NCBI GenBank assembly: GCA_963823675.1
Contig: CAWGMT010000025.1
Location: 372,001 to 436,000, forward strand
DNA from: CAWGMT01 sp963823675
GTDB taxonomy: Bacteria > Planctomycetota > Planctomycetia > Isosphaerales > Isosphaeraceae
Length of the DNA: 64,000 nt
Reading direction: 5' to 3'
Under the pieces are notes generated by a model. It was not told the DNA's origin and searched no databases. It saw only the letters and a list, made by a program, of their open reading frames with translations. Within the stretch, counting starts at the first letter, position 1; each line of letters opens with the position of its first letter. This document shows, in pieces, positions 37,522 to 47,472 of this stretch. The translations under genes were made by a program, and so were the position numbers.

Positions 37522-39096
37522 TCAGATCCCTTCGGGCTCGATGAAGGGAATGAGCGCCGTGACGACGGTCATCATCACCACTCCGATCACCGGGTTGTAC
37601 CCAGGGATCGATGCGAAGGGCCCCCCGAGCGCGAACGCCCACGCGACGAAGACGACGGTCGACAGCGCTAATTGAAGCTTCGACCTGACATCCTGGGCGA
37701 ATCGCAGGTAAACTGGGGTCAAGATGAACGCACACAAGAAGTTGGCCCACCTCGACAACAGTTCGACGGTTGACTGACCGGGAGCGGCCTCGATGATGCG
37801 ATCGATGATCAGATAGACAGCCACGATCTCGGTGGGGATGTACTTCACTAACCGCGTGCGGTAGTCATCCGCACGGATCTCAAGCTTCGCCCGCGAAATT
37901 GGGGTGGGGGTCGGCACGGTCGCGGGTGGCGCGGCGGCGCTGAGCTGCGGGGCCATCTGGGCCAGGGCGGCTTGGCGGTGGGTGACGATGTTGCGACCTC
38001 CGGGGAGGATTCGCGGCACCCACTCCCATGGTTGGCTTCCCACGGGCGCCTGGCCACCCTCGTGCTCCGCCAAGATGCCGGAGCCCTCCGCCAGGAGAAC
38101 CTGGTGCATCCGCCGCACGATCCAGGAATCGGTGTCCGCCTCAAACCCGGTCAGGGCCGCAGCGACGTCGCCATCGGGCCCGGGCTCCTCCACGGGATAG
38201 TGGATCGTCCGGGATTGCGGCCCGGACGATACGGTGATCGAGGCAACCAGGGAATCGGGAACGAAACGCCGCGGCGGCTCGTAAGGCCACTCGCCGGGGC
38301 GCGATACCGCGCGGAGATCCGCCAGGGTCTTGGGCGAGCAATCGCGCTCCACGTCGATCGATTCGATGTGCCGGAGCGGATCGTTGAATTTCACGCGCGT
38401 CTTCTTCAGGTCCACGTCGACCTCAACCTCGCACTCCAGCCTCTGGCCCGGCGGCCCACCTGAGATGACGAGCCGGAACCTCCGGGGCGTGAACTCCTGA
38501 GTCTCAACCGGGGCCATGGGTAGCGCGACTCCCGCAACAGGGGGTGTCGGGATGGCGGCGGGGTCTCCTCCCAGCCAGACTCCCGCTAAAGGGGCCGGCG
38601 GGGCCGGACGCGCCCCGCAGATCACGTCGAAATGCCGGCGGTGTCCAGCTCCCTCGAGCGTGTCCATGATGGTCCCGGTCTCTACCGGCAAACGGTGGGG
38701 GCAGTTTGGATCACGATATTCATCCTTCAGACCCAGCATGTGACCGAATTCGTGCGCCGCCGTGCGTCCATCATCGAGATCGTGCCAGGTCAGCATGTTG
38801 CTCCGCCCTCGTCCCCGCTTGACCGTCACGCAATGGTCTTCTTTCTTCTCGACCCAATCAACAAAGATGTTCAGGTTTTCCTGACCAGCCCCGCATGCCA
38901 TCTGATTGTCCCAGATCGTCTCGATTCCGCCACGCCACAACTTCTTGAGGCGCACGAGCTCGGCTCCGGAGATCGGCGGCGCCGCCAAAGGGTCGGGAAC
39001 CAGCCTGATCCGGACGACGATGTATCTCCCCTCGCGACCGAATGCGGCCTCCCAGTCGAAGAGGCATTCATTTACGGGATAGCGAATCGTGTCCAC
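37522..39096 (-). CDS. Metzincin-like zinc protease with C-terminal membrane helices
   Basis: A 524-residue protein from a GTG at 39096. The N-terminal domain has the zinc motif HEFGHMLGLKDEY (residues 115-127, HExxHxxGxxD) and a downstream Met-turn candidate (GTIMDT), typical of metzincin peptidases. A beta-rich middle part (~210-330) follows, then a Pro/Ala linker. The last ~110 residues have about four membrane helices (IPTEIVAVYLIIDRII; WANFLCAFILTPVYL; LALSTVVFVAWAFAL; VIGVVMMTVVTALIPF). There is no N-terminal signal, so the protease domain would stay in the cytoplasm, an unusual layout. Confidence 0.7.
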   Translation of the reverse strand: MDTIRYPVNECLFDWEAAFGREGRYIVVRIRLVPDPLAAPPISGAELVRLKKLWRGGIETIWDNQMACGAGQENLNIFVDWVEKKEDHCVTVKRGRGRSNMLTWHDLDDGRTAAHEFGHMLGLKDEYRDPNCPHRLPVETGTIMDTLEGAGHRRHFDVICGARPAPPAPLAGVWLGGDPAAIPTPPVAGVALPMAPVETQEFTPRRFRLVISGGPPGQRLECEVEVDVDLKKTRVKFNDPLRHIESIDVERDCSPKTLADLRAVSRPGEWPYEPPRRFVPDSLVASITVSSGPQSRTIHYPVEEPGPDGDVAAALTGFEADTDSWIVRRMHQVLLAEGSGILAEHEGGQAPVGSQPWEWVPRILPGGRNIVTHRQAALAQMAPQLSAAAPPATVPTPTPISRAKLEIRADDYRTRLVKYIPTEIVAVYLIIDRIIEAAPGQSTVELLSRWANFLCAFILTPVYLRFAQDVRSKLQLALSTVVFVAWAFALGGPFASIPGYNPVIGVVMMTVVTALIPFIEPEGI

Positions 39097-39293
39097 GGCG
39101 GCACCCTCACACCGGTGCAGATATCCTTGGATGCGGCGTCATCCCCTCGATCCCCAATCGTGCAGTCTCGCCTCTATCGAGTAAACACGATATTCGAGAG
39201 CATTATCCGTGGATCATAGTCGTTGACCGACCGTGGCACAACGGTGTAGGCGGGATCGACCAGCGACATATTCCTCGGCTTCCGACCCACGCC

Positions 39294-39383
39294 GGGCGAA
39301 AACCAAAAACCAAGCTTGACATCGCGAAGCCCCACGCGGGGCGAAAACCAAAAACCAAGGTTGACATCGCCAAGCCCCAAAGA
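39294..39383. repeat. 45-base tandem repeat, two units
   Basis: Two units of ~45 bases, starting GGGCGAAAACCAAAAACCAAG and differing at a few positions, at 39294 and 39339. They abut the end of the HsdM fragment. Possibly a dispersed planctomycete repeat. Confidence 0.8.
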
Positions 39384-39519
39384 GCAGGTTGCCCATCAGC
39401 CGGATCGCATCCCGCGGGGTGAAGTGTTCTCCGGCGGTCTCGTGGGAAAGCTCGGCGAACTTGCGGATCAGTTCCTCGAACACGGCCCCCATCTGAGCGC
39501 TGCTCGCGACCTCGGTCAC
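39384..39519 (-). pseudogene. Fragment of a type I restriction-modification methylase (HsdM)
   Basis: Reads MGAVFEELIRKFAELSHETA then GEHFTPRDAIRLMGNLLF, the strongly conserved helix-plus-'GEHFTPR' region of HsdM N6-adenine methylases just before the SAM-binding domain. Only ~45 codons survive; the frame then runs into the tandem repeat. It lies immediately after the stop of the giant sedolisin gene, so it is a leftover from rearrangement. Confidence 0.8.
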
Positions 39520-42500
39520 TGCACCATTCGAGTGAAGGCAGACCCCATGCGCGCTCCGTTGGCCGCAAACAACCCGCTGACGGTCACCTCGATATGGAAC
39601 TTCTGCGTCTTGGATAGCGTCAGAGTGACGCTGTTGTTCGAGCCGTTGTAGTGGGCCAAAATGCCGAGGGACTTCGTCGCCTTGCCCTTTGCCGAGGACG
39701 AAACCTTAACGATGTAGTTGCCCGAGTTGCCGGCCGAATTCGGATTCATCGGCTCGCTGAAGTGTAGCGTGACAGCCGTCGTTCCCTTCGCCGAACCAGA
39801 CGTGCTCGCGCCAATGATCTGCGGCGGAACGCCTTTAATGTTGGCAGTAAACGTCTGAGACCCGGCGAGGTCAGGGTTGACCTCGTCGGTGGCGAGCACG
39901 GTGACGGAAAAGGACCCGCCTACGGATATGGGCGGACTCACCATGATGGCGCCGGAGCTCGGGTCGATCGAGATCCACGACGGCGCGTTGTTCAGACTGA
40001 AGCGGAGAGGATCACCAATCACGTCATTGACCGATACGTGGACAGTCTTTGTTTGGCCGCTGGAGAGGTTGACGGGCTGGATCGATCCGATCTGCGGCGG
40101 TATCAAGGGCTTGTCGACCGTCACAGCCATCGGCTGCGGAGTGCTGCTCTCCTGGGTGGTCGTATCGGTTGCCGTCACGTCGATAATGAACCCGCCGCTC
40201 ACGCTGGTGGGGGGGTTAAGTGTGATGACCCCGGTCGTCGCGTTGATCGTGGCCCACGACGGCGGACTGTTGGTGAGGCCGTATTGGAGTGGGTCGCCCG
40301 AGGGGCCGGTCGCAGTAGCGGTGACCGTCACGGATTGGCCACCGGTAACGGTCTGGTTCGAAATCGAATTGAACGTCGGCGGCGGCGGCTTCGCCACCGT
40401 CACTGCCATCGGCTGGGGACTGCTGGTCTCCTGGGTCGTCGTGTCGGTAGCCGTCACGTCGATAATGAACCCGCCGCTCACGCTGGTGGGGGGGTTAAGT
40501 GTGATGACCCCGGTCGTCGCGTTGATCGTGGCCCACGACGGCGGACTGTTGGTGAGGCCGTATTGGAGTGGGTCGCCCGAGGGGCCGGTCGCAGTAGCGG
40601 TGACCGTCACGGATTGGCCACCGGTAACGGTCTGGTTCGAAATCGAATTGAACGTCGGCGGCGGCGGCTTCGCCACCGTCACTGCCATCGGCTGGGGACT
40701 GCTGGTCTCCTGGGTCGTCGTGTCGGTAGCCGTCACGTCGATAATGAACCCGCCGCTCACGCTGGTGGGGGGTTGAAGCGTGATGACGCCGGTCGTCGCG
40801 TTGATCGTGGCCCACGACGGCGGATTATCGGCGAGGCCGTACTGGAGCGGGTCGCCGGCCGGTCCGGTCGCGCCGGCGGTGACCGTCACGGATTGGCCGC
40901 CAGTAACCGTTTGGTCCGCGATCGAGCTGACCGCCGGCGGGGGTGGCTTATCGACGATCACGGCGATCGGCTGCGGACTGCTGGTCTCCTCGGTGGTCGT
41001 GTCGGTTGCCGTCACGTCGAAAACGAACGCGCCGCTCACGCTGGTGGGGGGTTGAAGCGTGATGACGCCGGTCGTGAGGTTGATCGTAGCCCATGACGGG
41101 GGATTATCGACCAGGCCGTACTGGAGCGAGTCGCCGGCCGGCCCGGTAGCGCTGGCAGTAACCATGACGGACTGGCCGCCGGTAACCGTCTGATTCGGGA
41201 TCGAATTGACGGTCGGCGCGGGCGGCGGCGGGGCGGTGACGGTGAAAGTATAGCTCTCAGTGTTGTTGGTCTGGTCGCTCTCTGTCACCTCATCCAGGTA
41301 GTTGGCCACCACCGTGACAGTGTGGCTCCCGGCCGTCAGAAGTCCCAGGCGAAAATCAGTCACAAAAGCGTATATGGTCGGCCCCAGCGGCGGATTGGTA
41401 TACCACGTCGTTACCTGCTTGCCGTCGAGGAGCAGTTCAGTGTGAAAGGTGGTATCGATGGAAGCGTTGCCCTGGTTGATGAACGCCCAATCAATGTAAA
41501 TCGTGCTGGTCGTGGTGATGGTGGTCGCGGTTGTCGTGTCGCCCTGCTCGGTGGATACGACGAGCGGCCCGCTCCACCCGGACGGGGTATAGGCGCGAGG
41601 TCTGGCAGCGGCGGCTGTGCGACTGTGAAGGTGTAAGTCTCCGTGTTGTTGTTCTTGTTGCTCTCGCTCACCTGATTCAAGTAGTCGGCGACCACAGTGA
41701 CAGTGTGGCTGCCGGCCGAGAGCTGGCCCAGGTCGAAATCCTGGATATGGGTATAATAATTCGGATCGAGCGGGATGCCGGCGGACCACGTTTGGACCTC
41801 TTCGCCGTCGAGGAGCAATTCGACCCCGAACGCGTTATTGATCGGGACAGTCCCCTGATTGATGAAGGCCCAGTCAATGTACAGAGTGTCCGCCGTGGTG
41901 ATCGTCGAGGCCGAGATGGTGTTGCCCGATTCGGTGGAGACGACAAGCGGCCCACTCCAACCGGACGGGGTATACGGCGCGAGATCCGGCAGCGCCGATT
42001 GAGTCACGGTGAAGGTGTAACTCTCCGTGTTGTTGTTCTTGTTGCTTTCGGTCACCTGATCCAAATCGTCGGCTATCACGGTGACGGTGTGGCTGCCGGC
42101 CGTCAGTTGGCCCAAGCTGTAATCGGTGACGTATGTGTAAAAGTTCGCGTCCAACGGAAGGGCGCCCGACCAGGTTGTGACCACCGTGCCGTCCAAGAGT
42201 AGCTCGAACTGATAGGCGGTATTGATCGGCGCGTTTCCCTGGTTGATGAACGCCCAATCGATGTACACGTTGTTGGTCGTGCTGACGGTAGTAGCCGTCG
42301 TAGTGCTGCCCGACATCGTGGTCACCAACAGCGGACCGCTCCAGCCGGACGGGGTGTACGGTGCCAGGTCCGGCAGGGGCGGCTGTGTCACGGTGAATGT
42401 GTAGCTCTCTGTGTTGTTGTTCTTGTTGCTCTCGGTTACCTGATTCAGGTAGTCGGCCACCACGGTAACGGTGTGCGTGCCGACCGCCAATTGGCCCAAG

Positions 42501-44812
42501 CTGTAATCCGTGACATAGGTGTACTGGTTCGCGTTCAGCGGAACGTCCGGTGACCAGGTCTGGACCTGGCTGCCGTCCAGAAGCAATTCGACCCCGAAAG
42601 GGTTGTTAATGGCGGCGGCGCCCAGGTTGACGAAGGCCCAGTCAATGTAAACCGTGTCGCTCGGAGTAAACGCCGATGCCGAGATAGTGTCGCCCGATTG
42701 AGTGGACACCACGAGTGGCCCGCTCCAGCCCGAAGGCGTGTAGGGCGCGAGGTCCGGCAGCGCCGGCTGAGTGACGGTGAACGTATACGAAACGGTGTTG
42801 TTGTTCTTGTTACTCTCGGTCACCTGATCCAAGTAGTCGGCCACCACGGTGACGGTGTGGCTGCCGGCCGACAGTTGGCCCAGGCTGAAATCTGTGACAT
42901 AGGTATAAAAACTCGGATCCAGCGGGACGTCGGCTGACCAGGTATGGACCTGCGTCCCGTCCAGAAGCAATTCGGTCTGGAAGGGCGTGGTAATGGCGGT
43001 ATTGCCCTGATTGAGGAAGGCCCAGTCGATATACACGGTATCGGCGGTGGTGATGGCCGTTCCGGTGCTCGTGTCGCCCGACTGAGTCGATACCACGAGC
43101 GGCCCGCTCCAGCCAGAGGGCGTGTACGGCGCGAGATCCGGCAAGCCATTTGTGACCGCGATGTGTACCGCGGCGGTGCTACCAACGCCCGTGCCAGTAT
43201 CCAAGATCGTGTACGTGAACGAATCGTGTCCGGTAAAGTTGCTGTCCGGTTGATAGGTGAAGGAGCCGTCCTGGTACACGGTGACGGAACCATTCGCCGG
43301 CTGGGTGAAGGTCAACACGGTCAGCGGCTCCCCCATGGGATCAGTGTCATTGACGAGCACGCCGTTGGCGGCCGAGACAGTCAGCGTCGTGCCGGCCGTC
43401 ACGGAGTACGAGTCGTCGTTCGCGACCGGAGGTGCCTGACCCCAAAGATCCCCCACGACGCGGCTGGCGATGGGTGTTCCCAGGCCGGTGGCCAGATCGT
43501 AACCCGGCCCTGCGCTATAGCCGTCGCTTCCCTGCGTGATGTCATGAAAATCGTTGCCAGACAATTGATAAAGATCGGGCAATGTTTGAGTCCGACCGTC
43601 CAGCGAGCCTTCGTTATTGGCCGCCCGGGCCTCGTCAGCAATGGCGATCAGAGCGGCCCAGGCGGGCGCGGAGAAACTCGTGCCGCCTTCCCCGTGGAAA
43701 CCGCTGACATCGTACATCCACACCCCGGGCTGATTGGGGTCCGCAAGGAGCGACACGTCGGGAGTCGTCCGGGCGTTGAAACTGCCGTTGGAATAATGCA
43801 GCCCGTAATCGGTCTGATAAGTGGGCTCGCTTTCCCACTGGCTGATGCCGCCGCCGCTACCTCCTCCCGGAGTATCGTACCGGTCATAACTCTGGCTGCC
43901 AGCACCCCAGGCGGATTCACCGACGCCGCCCGGAGTTGTGGCCACCCCCGGGTACGCGAATGAGGTCGAACCTGCCGGGAAAATCAGCGACGTGCCGCCA
44001 ACCCCAATTACGTTGGGAGAGCTGGCCGGGTATTCGGGCGGCTCGAATCCGTTGTCACCCGCCACATTATTGGGATAACGTTGCTGAATGCCTGCCCCGT
44101 CATCCCCCGCTGAAGCCACGAAAGTCATGCCGATGTGATTGGCCGGCGTGGTGAAGACGGCGTCGCACGCCGCAAGCTCGCTGGCGGTGAAGTTGTCCTC
44201 CGTTAAGCCAAAACTCATCGAGACGACCGAGACCTCGCCCAATGGCCCGTTGTAGTCTCTTGCCTGGTTGACGGCCGCCTCGATGCTGTCGAGCCACTGG
44301 GTGTACGTGGATGCTTCGGCGGCTTCAAACACAATGATATTGGCGGCAGGGGCCAGCGCGTGCGACCATTCCACGTCGAGCAAGGTTTCCGTTTCTTGAT
44401 CCGCGCCTGCACTCTGCTGGCTGCCAAGGTTCACTTCGGCGAGTTGGGGAACGGGGGGAAGGGTGTAGCCAAGTCCAGTTCCTGCATCAAATGCGCTGAC
44501 GCATGACTGGATCAAAGACAAGGGAGTGTGCCCGAGTTCGATGATCGCGATCGTCTGGCCTCGGCCATCGGCGGGGTAGCCACCCGGGAGCTTGATCTGG
44601 TCGAACCCATAAACCTGCGCGATCTCAGGCGGCGTCAGCGGTGCCTGCGACAGAACGAATCGCGGCTCAAGTTCGGCCAGAACCGGCCTCAAGCGGCGCC
44701 GCGGGCACCTTGTCCGGGCGTTTGATCCAGAAGTTCTTCGAGCCAGTACCTTGCAGTAGGTGGCGAACACGATGGCACCTCTTTGGGAAGAATTGTCTGC
44801 GTTCGGAATCAA
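39516..44812 (-). CDS. Giant secreted sedolisin (S53) protease with CARDB and Ig-like repeats; one frameshift
   Basis: About 1,750 residues if read through. The start is uncertain (TTG 44812 or GTG 44770). The N-terminus has an LEPR-type motif (AELEPRFVLS) marking planctomycete surface proteins. The sedolisin domain (~60-440) has E-x3-D in ETETLLDVEWSHA, the oxyanion Asp in VASAGDDGAG and the nucleophile in GGTSFSAPAWAAL. A VCBS/cadherin-like domain follows, then six CARDB-like repeats (each with TPSGWSGPL), five or six Ig-like repeats (each with NQTVTGGQSV), and a C-terminal Ig-like domain. At 41591 one C is missing compared with sister repeats (GGTATAGGCG versus GGTATACGGCG), which breaks the frame inside the last CARDB repeat. 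Confidence 0.85.
40182..41018. repeat. 279-base internal repeats
   Basis: Units starting at 40182, 40461 and 40740 have an exact 279-base period (93 codons). The first two units are nearly identical at DNA level; the third has diverged. They encode the Ig-like domains of the sedolisin. Recent internal duplication, or ongoing homogenisation, is implied. Confidence 0.85.
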
Positions 44813-45035
44813 CTGGAGAATTGGCCTTTCTCGTCGAGCTAAGCAGCGATGTCAAAAACCGCAATGCGCGGACTTCGTTCTGGCGAATCCGAGGGTGCTG
44901 ACAGGCAGCATCTTGCGGCCCAGCCCGGCTCCGGCACGGGGAGTCGGCGCTCGCGTCGCCTTTGTCTGATGGCCTAATCCGCGGCCAAATGTTGCATCCT
45001 ACCCCGCACCATACGTCGAAGCAATACACGGGTCG
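44813..45035. other. Intergenic region upstream of the sedolisin gene
   Basis: No gene seen. It should contain the sedolisin promoter on the minus strand and the 3' end region of the next gene. Confidence 0.4.
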
Positions 45036-45854
45036 TCACTTGACCGTTGCGATCGAGAACTGCCCGCGCTGGGTTGAATTTCGCCTCATCTGTTCGACGA
45101 AAGACGAATTGATGCTCTGGAGCATCTGCTGCGTTTCAGGGGCGATATACATGCCGACGAAGTAATTCCCCGAGATTGTGTCGCCCTCGAGCCGGCCCTG
45201 CATGGTGACCGCAACGCGATTGAGCGAAATGCCGCCGATCACCTGGGCTATGGTTCCTTCGAGGTTAAACCGTCCGTTCTTGAGCAGGTGACCGGTGAGG
45301 TTCCCTTCGCTGGACTTGGCACCCGTAAACTTGGCGTAAGTTTCGACCCGTCCCGTCGCCTCGTCCCTGGCCATGATGTCGATGCTGAGTTGCCCCCTCT
45401 TTCCGGTCGAGAAATTTTGGGCCCATCCCTCATATGTGGTTGTTTTCGGCTGAGGCGGTGCGCCCGGTTGGGGCGGATCGATCGATGCAACCCTCAACGG
45501 TCGCGGCGACGACGGCCGGACCGGTGCCGGGTCGGCGGGTCTTGGGCTCGCTGGTTCTGGATCGGAAGATGGGGTCACGACTAACGGCAGGCGGGGCACC
45601 GGAGCTCGCTCGGGGACAGCCGTCTCGTCGGTCTGCGCGACGCGAGTCGTCTCCGCCGGAGCGTGGGAGTTCTTGGCAACAATCAGCGTGATCGAAACAG
45701 CCGAGGCGCCGAGAATCGCCGCACTCACGACGAGCGCGACGGGGAGAGTCATGGCCGCGCCCGGACGCCGAATTTCGGCCGGCTCCGGCGGGGGCGGTGG
45801 AAGCTCAAAATCGCATAACTCGGTTCGCTTGACTGGGAATCGCAGCGCGTTCAT
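45036..45854 (-). CDS. Single-pass membrane protein with proline-rich linker
   Basis: 272 residues, with GGAGG before ATG 45854. A short cytoplasmic N-terminus (FELPPPPPEP), one membrane helix (~36-60, LPVALVVSAAILGASAVSIT), a long P/A/S-rich linker (~65-140), then a C-terminal beta-sandwich-like domain (~145-272: TYEGWAQNFSTGKRGQLSI, FTGAKSSEGNLTGHLL). The linker length suggests it spans a cell-wall or periplasmic gap. Family unknown; no operon partner is obvious. Confidence 0.7.
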   Translation of the reverse strand: MNALRFPVKRTELCDFELPPPPPEPAEIRRPGAAMTLPVALVVSAAILGASAVSITLIVAKNSHAPAETTRVAQTDETAVPERAPVPRLPLVVTPSSDPEPASPRPADPAPVRPSSPRPLRVASIDPPQPGAPPQPKTTTYEGWAQNFSTGKRGQLSIDIMARDEATGRVETYAKFTGAKSSEGNLTGHLLKNGRFNLEGTIAQVIGGISLNRVAVTMQGRLEGDTISGNYFVGMYIAPETQQMLQSINSSFVEQMRRNSTQRGQFSIATVK

Positions 45855-45991
45855 GGCGGCCTCCGTTGGTATCCTGGCGTCAGTCGCGTGTTAACCGTGC
45901 GTAGCGCACATCTTCGATGGGGACATTACCCACCCATAATCCTCATGCGAAAATCGGGATCGCTCCCGACAAAATTAGCAACCGACCCCTG

Positions 45992-46192
45992 TCACCACGG
46001 CTTGATCACCTCAACATGGGGCGTGCCCGACAAGGCGCACGTGAACCGCTGGTGAGACGCCCGTTGCTGTGCGATCGATTGGGCCATCGTCCACTGGTAC
46101 ATTTGGCTCACGTCGTTCATCGTGCCAACCGTGTCGTTGGCCATCTTGGCTCCTACCCGGATCAGCTCGGTGACGAGCTCCGCCGGATGCAA
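45992..46192 (-). CDS. Short hypothetical protein
   Basis: 66 residues starting MHPAELVTELIRVGAKMAND, helical and well composed (TVGTMNDVSQMYQWTMAQSI). Its upstream region contains a minus-strand piece resembling an ECF/SigK-type linker (FDIDQLTGSEPTPELAPLLV, ~46,330-46,400), so it may be part of a decayed locus. No family recognised. Confidence 0.35.
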   Translation of the reverse strand: MHPAELVTELIRVGAKMANDTVGTMNDVSQMYQWTMAQSIAQQRASHQRFTCALSGTPHVEVIKPW

Positions 46193-46470
46193 TGCGGAGC
46201 CGAGGCCGGCTGGAACACCCTCACTTGCCGATGGGTTGGTCCAACGCTCGGTCCTTGCCGCTCTTGCGGGCGACCCGACGAGACGGAAACGGGCCGCAGG
46301 TTCAAAGCGGCACGCTCATCGACAAGCAATGGGGCCAGCTCGGGTGTGGGCTCGGAGCCGGTGAGCTGATCGATGTCGAAATCAGCGACTCGACGCGCGT
46401 CGCGCTTCTTCGAGCGCTCATGCACTTTCAGGGCGTTAGCCTTCCGAACGGCGATCGTGTGCAGGATGCG

Positions 46471-46500
46471 CCAGGGACAGAAACAGGGACGCAGCTAGTA
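46471..46500. repeat. REP-like sequence, left copy
   Basis: Contains AGGGACAGAAACAGGGACGC followed by AGCTAGTA, 38 bases before the RAYT start codon. The reverse complement of almost the same sequence occurs at 53,374-53,403. REP-type repeats flanking a RAYT gene are the normal arrangement for these elements. Confidence 0.7.
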
Positions 46501-46537
46501 TTGTGGCCGCGCCGTCGTCTTGGTACGATTCAGCGTT

Positions 46538-47072
46538 ATGCCTAGAACAGCGAGAGTATTACCTGGCGGGCTTGTTTACTGTGGGCTACGGACCTCTCTA
46601 TCAGGGACGATTCAAGAGCTTCCAGGTACAATGTGACGACCATCTCCTGTTCTTCCTGCGTGATGTCGAGCGAGATCCTTTGTCGGCGGGGCTCGTCGAG
46701 CGGGCGGAGCTTTGGCGCTGGAGCAGTCTGTGGTCAACGGCACACGGTGACAAGGCGGTCAAGGCGTTGCTATCGCCCTGGCCGGTGGAGCGGCCCGCGA
46801 ACTGGACGGTTCGCGTCAGCTCTCCTCTAACCGCGAAGGAATTAGACCGAGTGCGGGTGAGCCTCGCCAGAGGACGTCCCTACGGCGCGGACGACTGGGT
46901 GATGCAAACTGTAAGCCAACTGGGCTTGCAGCACACGGTTCGTCCGGAAGGGCGGCCCCGCAGAGCGAGCCAAGTTGCGGACGACGTGGCGAACTTGCGC
47001 CAGGTAAGTGCCGGCAATGCCAAACACAAAAGAACCGAAAGCCGTCCCGCTCACGATTCCCCCGACCGCTAG
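46538..47072 (+). pseudogene. REP-associated tyrosine transposase (RAYT) with internal deletion
   Basis: ATG 46538 gives MPRTARVLPGGLVY, the standard RAYT N-terminus. Within ~20 codons the useful reading moves to another frame with GPLYQGRFKSFQVQCDDHLL, FFLRDVERDPLSAGLVERAE and LWRWSSLW, then ARGRPYGADDWV, all typical of the C-terminal half of Y1 (IS200-like) transposases. The segment that should carry the HUH motif and catalytic tyrosine is missing. It cannot be active. Its end abuts the intron array: the stop codon itself spans the intron insertion point. Confidence 0.8.
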
Positions 47073-47184
47073 TAGAGTCGAGGTGTGGCGCGGTGGTTTG
47101 AGGCTTGGCCTATCGGTTTGCCGGCCCTTTCGTCTGCCGGTGCCTCACTAGCTTCGCCATGCTCCGTTTCCACACCCCGCTCAT

Positions 47185-47219
47185 CAAACCGGGCGTGCAG
47201 TTTTCCCGCACCCGGCTTT
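47185..47219 (-). ncRNA. Group II intron domain V, copy 3
   Basis: Minus-strand hairpin starting AAAGCCGGGTGCGGGAAAAC with the AGC catalytic triad position at its base and a CGCCCGGTTT partner strand. Identical to domain V of copies 1 and 2, though the rest of this intron is gone. Confidence 0.75.
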
Positions 47220-47472
47220 CGGACAAGGCTGTTTCTCATGCGATACGCACACGTTCGCACACGAACCGTTGCGGCTAGCTCCCCATGAACTCCCCCGCTT
47301 GCTGCGCTGTGTGCGGCGACTGCGCGGAGGCTGTTTCCGGCTCGAGTGTTGGACGGCGCCGACAATCCCCCCAACCCCGGTATCGCGAACCGATGCCGGA
47401 GGATTTGGTTTCTCAGCGTTGTGCATGACCAGAGGCGCGTCGCGCGATGGCAACCGCCTCGATCAATATAAG

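Noticed and set aside
39294..39383. Possible CRISPR array
   Set aside because: Only two direct units with no unique spacers between them and no cas genes; it is a plain tandem duplication.
40038..41096. A plus-strand repetitive open frame across the Ig-like repeats
   Set aside because: Its repeats follow exactly from the 279-base repeats of the sedolisin gene on the other strand; the product is Arg/Gly/His-rich and unlike any protein.
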